Source of the DNA: Candidatus Saccharimonadia bacterium | GTDB lineage: Bacteria > Patescibacteriota > Saccharimonadia > Saccharimonadales > Saccharimonadaceae | Length of the DNA stretch: 17,121 nucleotides | Assembly (NCBI GenBank): GCA_023257755.1 | Contig: JALRBM010000029.1 | Coordinates: 1-17,121 of the forward strand | Reading direction: 5' to 3' | Position numbers and translations under genes: made by a program | Notes under the pieces: model-generated | The model's database searches: none | What the model was told of the DNA's origin: nothing | Seen by the model: only the letters and a program-made list of their open reading frames with translations | Shown: positions 1-6,647 of the stretch, piece by piece | How the letters are laid out: every line of letters begins with the position of its first letter | How positions within the stretch are numbered: the first letter of the stretch is position 1

Positions 1-2
1 TA

Positions 3-581
3 ATCTTGGCCATTGTGACCTGGCGCACCAGCCACGAACTGGATCCATACAAGACCCTTGAATCTGATACAAAACCTCTGAACGTACAGGTCATTGCGCT
101 GCAGTGGAAATGGCTGTTTATTTATCCTGATGAAAAACTGGCAAGCGTCAATATCCTCCATGTTCCTGAGGACACGCCGGTTAATTTTACGATTACTTCG
201 GATGCACCGATGAACGCCTTTTGGGTCCCCAGTCTTGGGACCCAGGTATATGCGATGAGTGGTATGTCGACAAAACTTTCGCTTAACGCGACGGAGCCGG
301 GAGACTACAAAGGATCATCATCAAATATCAGCGGCGAACGTTTTGCCGATATGGCGTTTACCGTGAGGGCAATGACGCCTGATGAGTTCGAGGACTGGGT
401 GGGTCGGGCCCAAAAGGGCTCAAAAGGATTGGATCAGACGGCGTATGATGCCTTGGCAAAGCCTGGCGTCCTAAAGGAGCCAGAATATTACGTGCTGAAA
501 AAACAGGATTTATATGATAGTGTCGTAATGAAGTTTATGATGCCCGGGCCTCGTCATGGCCACGGCGTGGAGGGACACTGA
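3..581 (+). CDS. cyoA: Cytochrome bo3 ubiquinol oxidase subunit II, 5'-partial
   Basis: Subunit II of the heme-copper quinol oxidase, which packs against subunit I at the outer face of the membrane. The reading frame is open to the left edge, so the lipoprotein signal and both transmembrane helices (roughly the first 110-120 residues of a family near 315) lie outside the window; only the periplasmic cupredoxin domain is present. It begins within a TWR-SHELDP stretch and includes WKWLFIYP, the MNAFWVPSLG strand and the YAMSGM loop, all closely like E. coli CyoA. The paired cysteines of a CuA centre are absent, which marks a quinol rather than a cytochrome c oxidase. The C-terminus ends in a His-rich tail (HGHGVEGH). 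The TGA stop overlaps the cyoB ATG by one base, so it is co-translated as the first gene of cyoABCDE. A TTG at position 6 is not the true start. Confidence 0.95.
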   Translation: MLAIVTWRTSHELDPYKTLESDTKPLNVQVIALQWKWLFIYPDEKLASVNILHVPEDTPVNFTITSDAPMNAFWVPSLGTQVYAMSGMSTKLSLNATEPGDYKGSSSNISGERFADMAFTVRAMTPDEFEDWVGRAQKGSKGLDQTAYDALAKPGVLKEPEYYVLKKQDLYDSVVMKFMMPGPRHGHGVEGH

Positions 582-2560
582 TGGATTGGCTACTTGGAAG
601 GTTCTCGCTAGACGCATTCCCTAAGGAATTAGTGACACAGGGCGGTGCTTTATCGATGGTCGCCATAGGCATACTGGTGGTTGCCGCGCTATTTTACTTT
701 AAACGCTGGACGTGGCTTTGGAAGAACTGGCTGACCACGCTGGATGCTAAAAAAATCGGCGTGATGTATATTATCGTGGCAGTGATTATGCTGCTCCGGG
801 GTGTGGCAGACGCCTTGATGATACGCGCCCAGCAGGCGCTCGCAAGCGGCGATGCCTCGGGCGTTCTTAGTTCAGACACGTTCCAGCAGGTATTCTCGGC
901 CCACGGGACCATTATGATTTTCTTTGTCGCTATGGGGCTGATGTTCGGCCTGATCAATCTGGTTCTTCCCCTGATGTTAGGTGCGCGAGACGTCGCGTTT
1001 CCGTTCCTTAACTCTGTAAGTTTTTGGCTGTTTGCTATCGGTATGGTACTGGTGAACGTGTCGATTATGGCGGGCGGATTTTCGACGGGAGGTTGGTTGG
1101 GGTATCCACCGCTAACAGGGCTGGAGTATAGCCCCGGACCAGGAGTTGACTATTGGATATGGTCGCTTCAAATAGCCGGTGTCGGCAGCTTGCTTTCGGG
1201 AATCAACTTCCTCGTTACTATCTTGAAAAAGCGTGCCCCCGGAATGACGTTGATGAAAATGCCGATTTTTGCCTGGAGCGTTCTGGTCACGACAATCCTG
1301 ATTATTTTCGCATTTCCTATTCTTACGGCGACGCTCGGCATGCTTTCCCTGGATAGATTGATGGGGATGCACTTCTTTACCTCCGACTTTGGCGGTAATC
1401 CGATGATGTACGTTAACCTTATATGGGCATGGGGCCATCCCGAGGTATATATTTTGATCCTCCCGGCGTTCGGTATTTTTTCAGAGATCGTCGCTACCTT
1501 TGCAAGGAAACGGTTGTTTGGATATAAAACGATGGTCGGAGCGCTTTTTGCGATCACATTTTTATCTTTCGTCGTGTGGCTGCATCACTTCTTTACGATG
1601 GGTGCAGGGGCGAATGTTAATGCGTTCTTTGGCATTACGACGATGATCATTGCCGTGCCGACGGGCGTCAAGATATTCAACTGGCTGTTTACGATGTATC
1701 GGGGGCGGATCAAATTCGCGTCACCGATGCTGTGGTTCATGTGCTTTGTGGTGACGTTTACGATCGGGGGTGTATCGGGGGTGTTGATGGCGGTTCCGGC
1801 GCTCGACTTTCAGGTACATAATAGCTTGTTTCTTGTTGCCCACTTCCATAATGTTATTATCGGCGGTGTTTTGTTTGGGTTTTTTGCCGGACTTACCTAT
1901 TGGTTTCCAAAGATTTTCGGGTTCAGCCTTAACGAGCGCATTGGTAAATATGCGACCTATTGCTGGCTCGTCGGATTTTTGGTGGCCTTCTTGCCGCTCT
2001 ATGCTCTGGGACTGATGGGTGCAACCCGGCGGCTTGACCATTATGATGGCGACGGCTGGCAGGTCCTGTTCATGGTTGCAGGTGTCGGTGCGATGATCAT
2101 TGCCCTCGGCGTTGGATTGCAGCTGCTTCAGCTGGCTGTCAGCATCTGGCAGCGTAAAAAGAACGTCGATACTACCGGCGATCCCTGGAATGGTCGGACG
2201 CTCGAATGGTCCGTTGCTTCGCCAGCGCCGTTTTATAACTTCGCTCGTACCCCAATCGTTGATAGTCGCGATCCATTCTGGGAGGAAAAACAGCTCATTG
2301 CAGCCGGTCGTCCTCCTAAAAAACCACCATATCAGGATATCCGTCTTCCTAAAAACAGCGGACTGGGGTTGGTGATAGGAGCGTTCAGTTTCTTCATTGG
2401 CTTTGGACTGATTTGGCATATGTGGTGGCTGGCTGTGATTGGATTGATCGGGGTGATCGTCACGGTTATCATTCGCTGTTCAAATGATGATACCGAGTAT
2501 ACGCTAACGGCTGCCGAGCTTGAAAAGTTGGATAAGCAGACAAGGAGGCGCTTCGCATGA
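581..2560 (+). CDS. cyoB: Cytochrome bo3 ubiquinol oxidase subunit I
   Basis: Catalytic, proton-pumping subunit that reduces O2 to water with electrons from quinol. It has 659 residues against about 663 in E. coli, and every redox ligand is in register at an offset of +2: His108 and His423 for the low-spin heme, His421 for heme o, and His286, His335 and His336 for CuB, with the Tyr290 cross-link partner. The D-channel Asp137 and Glu288 and the K-channel Lys364 are also kept, so it should be active and pump protons. Of the four quinol-site residues known in E. coli (R71, D75, H98, Q101), Arg73, Asp77 and Gln103 are present, but the His98 position is Thr100. A GGAGGG Shine-Dalgarno six bases upstream supports the ATG at 581. 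Its stop overlaps cyoC by 4 bp (ATGA). Confidence 0.98.
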   Translation: MDWLLGRFSLDAFPKELVTQGGALSMVAIGILVVAALFYFKRWTWLWKNWLTTLDAKKIGVMYIIVAVIMLLRGVADALMIRAQQALASGDASGVLSSDTFQQVFSAHGTIMIFFVAMGLMFGLINLVLPLMLGARDVAFPFLNSVSFWLFAIGMVLVNVSIMAGGFSTGGWLGYPPLTGLEYSPGPGVDYWIWSLQIAGVGSLLSGINFLVTILKKRAPGMTLMKMPIFAWSVLVTTILIIFAFPILTATLGMLSLDRLMGMHFFTSDFGGNPMMYVNLIWAWGHPEVYILILPAFGIFSEIVATFARKRLFGYKTMVGALFAITFLSFVVWLHHFFTMGAGANVNAFFGITTMIIAVPTGVKIFNWLFTMYRGRIKFASPMLWFMCFVVTFTIGGVSGVLMAVPALDFQVHNSLFLVAHFHNVIIGGVLFGFFAGLTYWFPKIFGFSLNERIGKYATYCWLVGFLVAFLPLYALGLMGATRRLDHYDGDGWQVLFMVAGVGAMIIALGVGLQLLQLAVSIWQRKKNVDTTGDPWNGRTLEWSVASPAPFYNFARTPIVDSRDPFWEEKQLIAAGRPPKKPPYQDIRLPKNSGLGLVIGAFSFFIGFGLIWHMWWLAVIGLIGVIVTVIIRCSNDDTEYTLTAAELEKLDKQTRRRFA

Positions 2561-3156
2561 GTATTGTCGCAGGACAAGAGCATCGAGTCGAGGAACACGA
2601 AGCGACGGCGACAAAGACGCTGGGATTCTGGATCTATTTGATGACGGATTGCATCCTGTTTGCCAGTCTTTTTGCGACGTATATCGTTCTTCGCGAGGGG
2701 ACATATGGCGGACCTGGCGGCCGTGAACTATTCGAACTGCCATTTGTTCTTCTTGAAACGATTATTCTGCTTGCCAGTAGCTTTACTTGTGGTTTGTCGC
2801 TTTTAGCAGCACGGAAAGGGCTTGTAAAGCCCGCTATCATAGGTCTTGGGGCGACGTTTGTTTTGGGTGCAATATTCTTGACGCTGGAGCTTGGAGAATT
2901 TTTGAAATTAATGGGCGAGGGGCATAGTTGGCAGGCAAGCGCATTCTTGTCAGCGTTCTTTACGCTTGTCGGAACGCACGGTCTTCATATCGCCGTCGGG
3001 CTGCTGTGGGTGCTTGTGATGATTATCCAGCTTGTCCGGCAGGGGTTGACGTCAGGAACAATACGGCGGCTTGGTATGTTCGGTTTGTTTTGGCACTTCC
3101 TTGATATTATCTGGATATTTATCTTTACGATTGTGTATTTGATGGGAGTTATATAA
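2557..3156 (+). CDS. cyoC: Cytochrome bo3 ubiquinol oxidase subunit III
   Basis: Five-helix integral membrane subunit of the quinol oxidase, 199 residues against 204 in E. coli. The match runs over the whole length: GFWIYLMTDCILF in the first helix, the GGPGGRELFELPFVLLET loop, the SAFFTLVGTHGLH segment and a WHFLDIIWIFIFTIVYLMG C-terminus. The N-terminus before the first helix is shorter and less His-rich than in E. coli. An AGGAGG Shine-Dalgarno at 2543-2548, eight bases before the ATG, fixes the start, and the ATG lies inside the end of cyoB (ATGA overlap). Subunit III stabilises subunit I and lies near the D-channel entrance; it carries no redox cofactor. Confidence 0.97.
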   Translation: MSIVAGQEHRVEEHEATATKTLGFWIYLMTDCILFASLFATYIVLREGTYGGPGGRELFELPFVLLETIILLASSFTCGLSLLAARKGLVKPAIIGLGATFVLGAIFLTLELGEFLKLMGEGHSWQASAFLSAFFTLVGTHGLHIAVGLLWVLVMIIQLVRQGLTSGTIRRLGMFGLFWHFLDIIWIFIFTIVYLMGVI

Positions 3157-3159
3157 CCT

Positions 3160-3543
3160 ATGCGTGATGAAAAACAAGCCGGCAAAGGGATTGAAGATAG
3201 TGCAATGCAGCGGTATGTTATCGGTTTTTTGTCCGCACTGGTTCTGACACTTGCGGCATATGGGCTGGTCGTGGGGCAAGTCCTGACGGGCGCGATGCTG
3301 ATCGCTGCGATCGTTGTACTTGCGGCCATTCAGCTGGTTGTGCAGCTTGTCTGCTTTTTGCATTTCGGCAGCAAAGGCGCGGACGCTCGTCTGCACCAGG
3401 CGACATTTTATCTGATGCTTATCATTCTTGTTATCATTGTCGGCGGATCGCTCTGGATCATGGCAAACCTGAATTACAATATGATGATGTCGCCCGAAGA
3501 TATGGACAAATATATGCTTGAACAGAGCAACAAAGGGTTTTAA
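3160..3543 (+). CDS. cyoD: Cytochrome bo3 ubiquinol oxidase subunit IV
   Basis: Small three-helix subunit of the quinol oxidase, 127 residues against about 109 in E. coli; the surplus is a C-terminal tail after the NLNYNMMM motif (SPEDMDKYMLEQSNKGF) that the E. coli protein lacks. Recognisable parts are the YVIGFLSALVLTL first helix, VQLVCFLHF in the second, and the GSLWIMANLNYNMMM end of the third. The ATG at 3160 leaves 18 residues ahead of the first helix, as in E. coli, with a GGGAG 11 bases upstream. A second in-frame ATG at 3205 is possible but would remove this cytoplasmic N-terminus. It lies 3 bp after cyoC, and its stop overlaps cyoE by one base (TAATG). Confidence 0.95.
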   Translation: MRDEKQAGKGIEDSAMQRYVIGFLSALVLTLAAYGLVVGQVLTGAMLIAAIVVLAAIQLVVQLVCFLHFGSKGADARLHQATFYLMLIILVIIVGGSLWIMANLNYNMMMSPEDMDKYMLEQSNKGF

Positions 3544-4409
3544 TGCGAGGGATAAGAAAATACTACTGGCTGGCCAAGCCGGGGATTGTGTATAGCAATG
3601 TTATTGCGGCGATTGCCGGATTCTTTTTTGCAAGTACGATCGTTGGCCGGTTGGATATCGTAAGCTTTCTGGCCACGGTGGGCGGGATGGGGTTCGTGAT
3701 TGCCTCGGCGTGTGTCCTGAATAATTATCTCGATCGGGCTATCGACAAAAAGATGAAGCGGACCAGTTGGCGGGCGACGGCAACGGGAAAAATCTCGACA
3801 AGGGCTGTTTTTATGTATTTGGGTATCCTGGGCGCGGTTGGCTTTATGCTTTTAATTATATTTACGAACTGGCTTGTCGTGGGGTTGGTGGCGCTGGCGT
3901 ACTTTTCGTACATCGTTCTTTATGGCGCGGCCAAGCGGACGACCATTCACAGTACGCTTATCGGGACAATCCCTGGCGGTATCCCGCCGGTTGCAGGGTA
4001 TGCGGCGGTGATCGGAGTACTCGACTATGTCACGCTTCTCCTTTTTCTGGCTATGGTATGTTGGCAGATGGCTCATTTCTACTCAATTGGGATGCGTCGG
4101 CGAGATGAGTATGCGGCGGCAAATCTTCCGGTGATGCCAGTGGTAAAAGGCATGCATCCAACAAAGGTGCAGATTTTAGCCTATATCGCGGCGTTTGTTG
4201 TCGTTGTTCTGCTCCTGGTGATCACAAGCCCCCTGAACTTTAGTTTTCTGGCAGTAATGACAATTCTTGGGTTTGTTTGGTTTTTTAGGGGCGTGCGTGG
4301 CTTTAAGGAGAGTAACGATCAGGCGTGGGCAAAGCGTATGTTTCTTTTCTCGCTGGTCGTCCTTTTATCGTTTTGCTCGCTACTATCTATTGGCGTGCTA
4401 TTACCGTAA
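3543..4409 (+). CDS. cyoE: Protoheme IX farnesyltransferase (heme O synthase)
   Basis: UbiA-family prenyltransferase that attaches a farnesyl group to heme B to give heme O, the cofactor of the oxidase active site. It has 288 residues, the usual size. The first Asp-rich Mg-prenyl-diphosphate site is N61-x-x-D64-x-x-x-D68 followed by KKMKRTS, and the loop after the fourth helix has KRTTIHSTLIGTIPGGIPPV, both typical of CyoE/CtaB. RRRDEYAAANLPVMPVVKG forms the second conserved cytoplasmic loop. About eight or nine hydrophobic helices are visible. It is the last cyo gene and starts on the stop codon of cyoD. Its presence means the cell converts heme B to heme O itself; whether it makes or imports heme B cannot be seen here. 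Confidence 0.96.
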   Translation: MRGIRKYYWLAKPGIVYSNVIAAIAGFFFASTIVGRLDIVSFLATVGGMGFVIASACVLNNYLDRAIDKKMKRTSWRATATGKISTRAVFMYLGILGAVGFMLLIIFTNWLVVGLVALAYFSYIVLYGAAKRTTIHSTLIGTIPGGIPPVAGYAAVIGVLDYVTLLLFLAMVCWQMAHFYSIGMRRRDEYAAANLPVMPVVKGMHPTKVQILAYIAAFVVVVLLLVITSPLNFSFLAVMTILGFVWFFRGVRGFKESNDQAWAKRMFLFSLVVLLSFCSLLSIGVLLP

Positions 4410-4410
4410 G

Positions 4411-4419
4411 TGATATACT
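4411..4419 (+). promoter_or_regulatory. Extended -10 promoter for the 89-aa membrane protein and ndh
   Basis: TGATATACT, with TATACT at 4414-4419 and a TTGGCG at 4390-4395 as a possible -35 (18 bp spacer) inside the end of cyoE. Only six bases separate the hexamer from the ATG at 4426, so a transcript starting at the usual distance would begin at or next to the start codon. This would uncouple the last two genes from the cyo promoter. Confidence 0.6.
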
Positions 4420-4425
4420 TGGCTC

Positions 4426-4695
4426 ATGGTTTTTCTGCATGTTATCGTGGCCGTATTCAGCCTAATCTTTACGAGTTATACGTACCTAAGCCCCACACAG
4501 ACGCGCCTGAAAATTGCTTACTTATTAGTCGGGGGAACACTTGCGACGGGAGTATATTTGGTGTGGAGCGCGCCTGCTCATATGCTTGAAGCGTGCATGA
4601 TGGGACTCTTTTACCTTGCGTTAGTATCGGTTGGGATTGTTGCTGCCCGTACTCGGTTAGCGGCAACGAGAGTAAAAGAACCAATCATAAAATAG
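4426..4695 (+). CDS. Small three-helix membrane protein, function unknown
   Basis: An 89-residue hydrophobic protein I do not recognise. Three membrane segments are visible at about residues 3-22, 30-48 and 56-76, followed by a basic tail (RTRLAATRVKEPIIK) that should lie in the cytoplasm. His5 and His52 lie at the edges of helices, loosely like small heme-binding or SirB/CopD-type membrane proteins, but this is only a resemblance and there is no clear family motif. It sits 16 bp after cyoE and 8 bp before the type II NADH dehydrogenase, so a role in the respiratory chain (assembly, cofactor handling or quinone) is inferred from position. The ATG has no Shine-Dalgarno; it follows a -10 element at six bases, suggesting leaderless translation. 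Reading-frame integrity and spacing make it a real gene. Confidence 0.75.
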   Translation: MVFLHVIVAVFSLIFTSYTYLSPTQTRLKIAYLLVGGTLATGVYLVWSAPAHMLEACMMGLFYLALVSVGIVAARTRLAATRVKEPIIK

Positions 4696-4703
4696 GGATA
4701 TAA

Positions 4704-5891
4704 ATGAAGATAACAATTGTTGGTGGTGGCTTTGGCGGTGTAAAAGCGGCGCTGGAACTAGCTGAAGATGATAGAAATACGATAACTTTGATTTCGGATA
4801 AGACAGAGTTTCAATACTATCCAGCGTTGTACGGCGCCGCAACGGGGCATAATCATTTGGAGTCCTGGGTTCCGCTTGAAAAAATATTCAGCGGCAAGTC
4901 AAATGTTATGCTCGTTCAAGATACGATCGTTACGATCGATGCCGAAGCAAAAGAACTTGGAGCCGCATCAGGCCAAAACTACTCTTACGAAACATGTATC
5001 CTGGCTCTAGGGGCAGTTACCACCTATTTTGGAATCGAAGGGTTGGACACCTATGCCTATGGGATAAAATCTTCCGAGGAAATCGAGAAACTAAAAGCAC
5101 ACCTTTATGAAGAAATTACGGGCAATAGTTCCGAGGAAAGCAAACGCTATGTGGTGATTGGTGCGGGGTCGACGGGGGTAGAGCTGTCGTCGGCGCTCGG
5201 TTCGTATATAAAGAAGATCTACGACCACTATGGTATGAATAGTCAGGGGGTGTGCATCGATTTATTGGAAGCGGCGCCTCGTATTCTACCCAAGATGACG
5301 GAAAAAGCGAGCCGGCTCGCCACCAAGCGGCTTAAAAAGCTTGGGGTTAACGTGCAGACTGGACAAGCCGTGGAACAGGCGACCGCGGATAGTATTATCG
5401 TGGGCGGAAAACCTCTCACGACTCACACGGTTATTTGGACTTCTGGGGTCACCAATCATTCGTTTTTTAAAGAAAATAAACTTTTTACGCTGGCTAAAAA
5501 CGGTCGTGTCCAGGTGGACGAATATTTGCGCGCTAGCCAGGATGTTTACGTCATCGGCGATAATGCGGACACTCCGTTTACTGGCCTCGCCCAAACTGCA
5601 CTGCATGACGCCATCTTTGTCGCAGGCAATTTAAAACGCCACGCACATGGTAAGCCAATGAAAAAATACAAAGCCGTCAAGCCGCCAGTGGTTGTGCCAA
5701 TAGGTGAAAACTGGGCGATTTTCGAGTGGCATGGCTTTTGTATGGGTGGCTGGATTGCTTCGATTTTAAGACGCGCCGCTGATTTCATCGGGTATTCTGA
5801 TATGTTGCCGCTGGGCCAGGCGCTTGGGGTTTGGCACGCCTCACTTATCAGTCACGATGATAATATTATGCCCGAGCCACCTAAAAAGTAG
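4704..5891 (+). CDS. ndh: Type II NADH:quinone oxidoreductase (NDH-2)
   Basis: Single-polypeptide flavoprotein that oxidises NADH and reduces membrane quinone without pumping protons, feeding the neighbouring bo3 oxidase. It has 395 residues, usual for the family. The FAD Rossmann motif GGGFGG is at residues 7-12 and the NADH-binding GAGSTGVE at 153-160; Glu189, at the end of the second strand of that domain, fits NADH rather than NADPH. The FAD-contacting GDNAD is at 285-289, followed by the AQTALHDA helix that contacts the flavin and quinone. The C-terminal part (about 335-385: WHGFCMGGW, LGVWHASL) is amphipathic and should hold the protein on the inner membrane face. There is no signal peptide. 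The AGGGAT Shine-Dalgarno overlaps the stop of the preceding small membrane gene, implying co-transcription. Confidence 0.93.
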   Translation: MKITIVGGGFGGVKAALELAEDDRNTITLISDKTEFQYYPALYGAATGHNHLESWVPLEKIFSGKSNVMLVQDTIVTIDAEAKELGAASGQNYSYETCILALGAVTTYFGIEGLDTYAYGIKSSEEIEKLKAHLYEEITGNSSEESKRYVVIGAGSTGVELSSALGSYIKKIYDHYGMNSQGVCIDLLEAAPRILPKMTEKASRLATKRLKKLGVNVQTGQAVEQATADSIIVGGKPLTTHTVIWTSGVTNHSFFKENKLFTLAKNGRVQVDEYLRASQDVYVIGDNADTPFTGLAQTALHDAIFVAGNLKRHAHGKPMKKYKAVKPPVVVPIGENWAIFEWHGFCMGGWIASILRRAADFIGYSDMLPLGQALGVWHASLISHDDNIMPEPPKK

Positions 5892-5914
5892 CCCTACCAC
5901 CCCTCTCCCATTTT

Positions 5915-5945
5915 TGCTATACTAACAATAGTCAACGAGAGAGGG
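5915..5945 (+). promoter_or_regulatory. Promoter and Shine-Dalgarno region of the FKBP gene
   Basis: An extended -10, TGCTATACT, ends at 5923 and is followed 30 bases later by the ATG at 5954, so this transcript has a conventional leader with a GAGAGAGGG Shine-Dalgarno at 5937-5945. No convincing -35 is seen. CCCTCTC at 5901-5907 is exactly complementary to GAGAGGG at 5939-5945; it lies upstream of the predicted start of transcription, so it could mask the ribosome site only in read-through RNA from ndh. Confidence 0.6.
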
Positions 5946-5953
5946 AAAAAGAC

Positions 5954-6616
5954 ATGGCGACTTTGAGGCGGCAGCGCATCGGTATTTGGATTATTGCGGT
6001 AGTAATGGTGATTGGAACGATTGGTTCTTTTGCGGTGATGATCTTAGCTAACCAGAACAGTAGTGCGGATCAGGCGAAACTAAACGAGCTGACCGCAAAA
6101 TATGAAAAAGATACCGAAGAGTACAAGAAAAAAGTTGAAGCCCAGGCGGCAGAACTATCGACCCAGTATTTCGCCGAATTTAATCAATACAAGACCCGAC
6201 CCGGCACATTCAACAAGGACGAGGTGAAAAGCCTAAAGACCGAAGACCTGAAACAGGGAAGCGGGGAGGCACTGGGTGGCGAGACGACGTTTACTGCCTA
6301 TTATATCGGCTGGATGCCGGATGGAAAGGTGTTTGATACATCGATTGCCAATGAAAGACTTGAACCGCCGATTACTGCCACTCCTGGAGGGGTGATCTCG
6401 GGCTGGACCAAAGGCGTCGAGGGGATGAAGATTGGAGGTGCCAGAGAGCTAACTATTCCTGCGGAAGAAGCTTACGGCGAGACGGGAAGCGGCAATGATA
6501 TTCCACCAAATACACCACTCCGGTTTGTTATCATGGTGATTCCTACGCCGGAGCAGATCCCGCAACCGGAAATGCCAGATGAGCTGCTGAAATACTACAC
6601 GACCGGAAAATTTTAA
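5954..6616 (+). CDS. Membrane-anchored FKBP-type peptidyl-prolyl cis-trans isomerase
   Basis: Prolyl isomerase, probably displayed on the outer face of the membrane as a folding catalyst for exported proteins. The 220 residues divide into a short basic N-terminus, one hydrophobic helix (about 8-32), a Lys/Glu/Gln-rich predicted coiled coil (about 38-75), and an FKBP domain (about 93-196). FKBP pocket residues are kept: Tyr116 or Tyr117, Phe127-Asp128 in DGKVFDTS, Val147-Ile148 and Trp151 in GGVISGWTKGVEGMKIGG, Tyr174 in EEAYG, and Phe191. The hydrophobic helix has no cleavage site or lipobox that I can see, so it reads as a signal anchor. It is followed after 31 bp by the thioredoxin-reductase-like gene in the same direction, a pairing that suggests redox and folding maintenance of envelope proteins. 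Confidence 0.9.
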   Translation: MATLRRQRIGIWIIAVVMVIGTIGSFAVMILANQNSSADQAKLNELTAKYEKDTEEYKKKVEAQAAELSTQYFAEFNQYKTRPGTFNKDEVKSLKTEDLKQGSGEALGGETTFTAYYIGWMPDGKVFDTSIANERLEPPITATPGGVISGWTKGVEGMKIGGARELTIPAEEAYGETGSGNDIPPNTPLRFVIMVIPTPEQIPQPEMPDELLKYYTTGKF

Positions 6617-6647
6617 CCGCCACCAACGCGCAACCGAGGAGAAAAAT

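Noticed and set aside
1721..2419. A 232-codon open frame on the minus strand inside cyoB
   Set aside because: It is fully antisense to a highly conserved part of cyoB, has no Shine-Dalgarno or promoter, and its product is low in structure and rich in Gln, Asn and Arg with no family motif.
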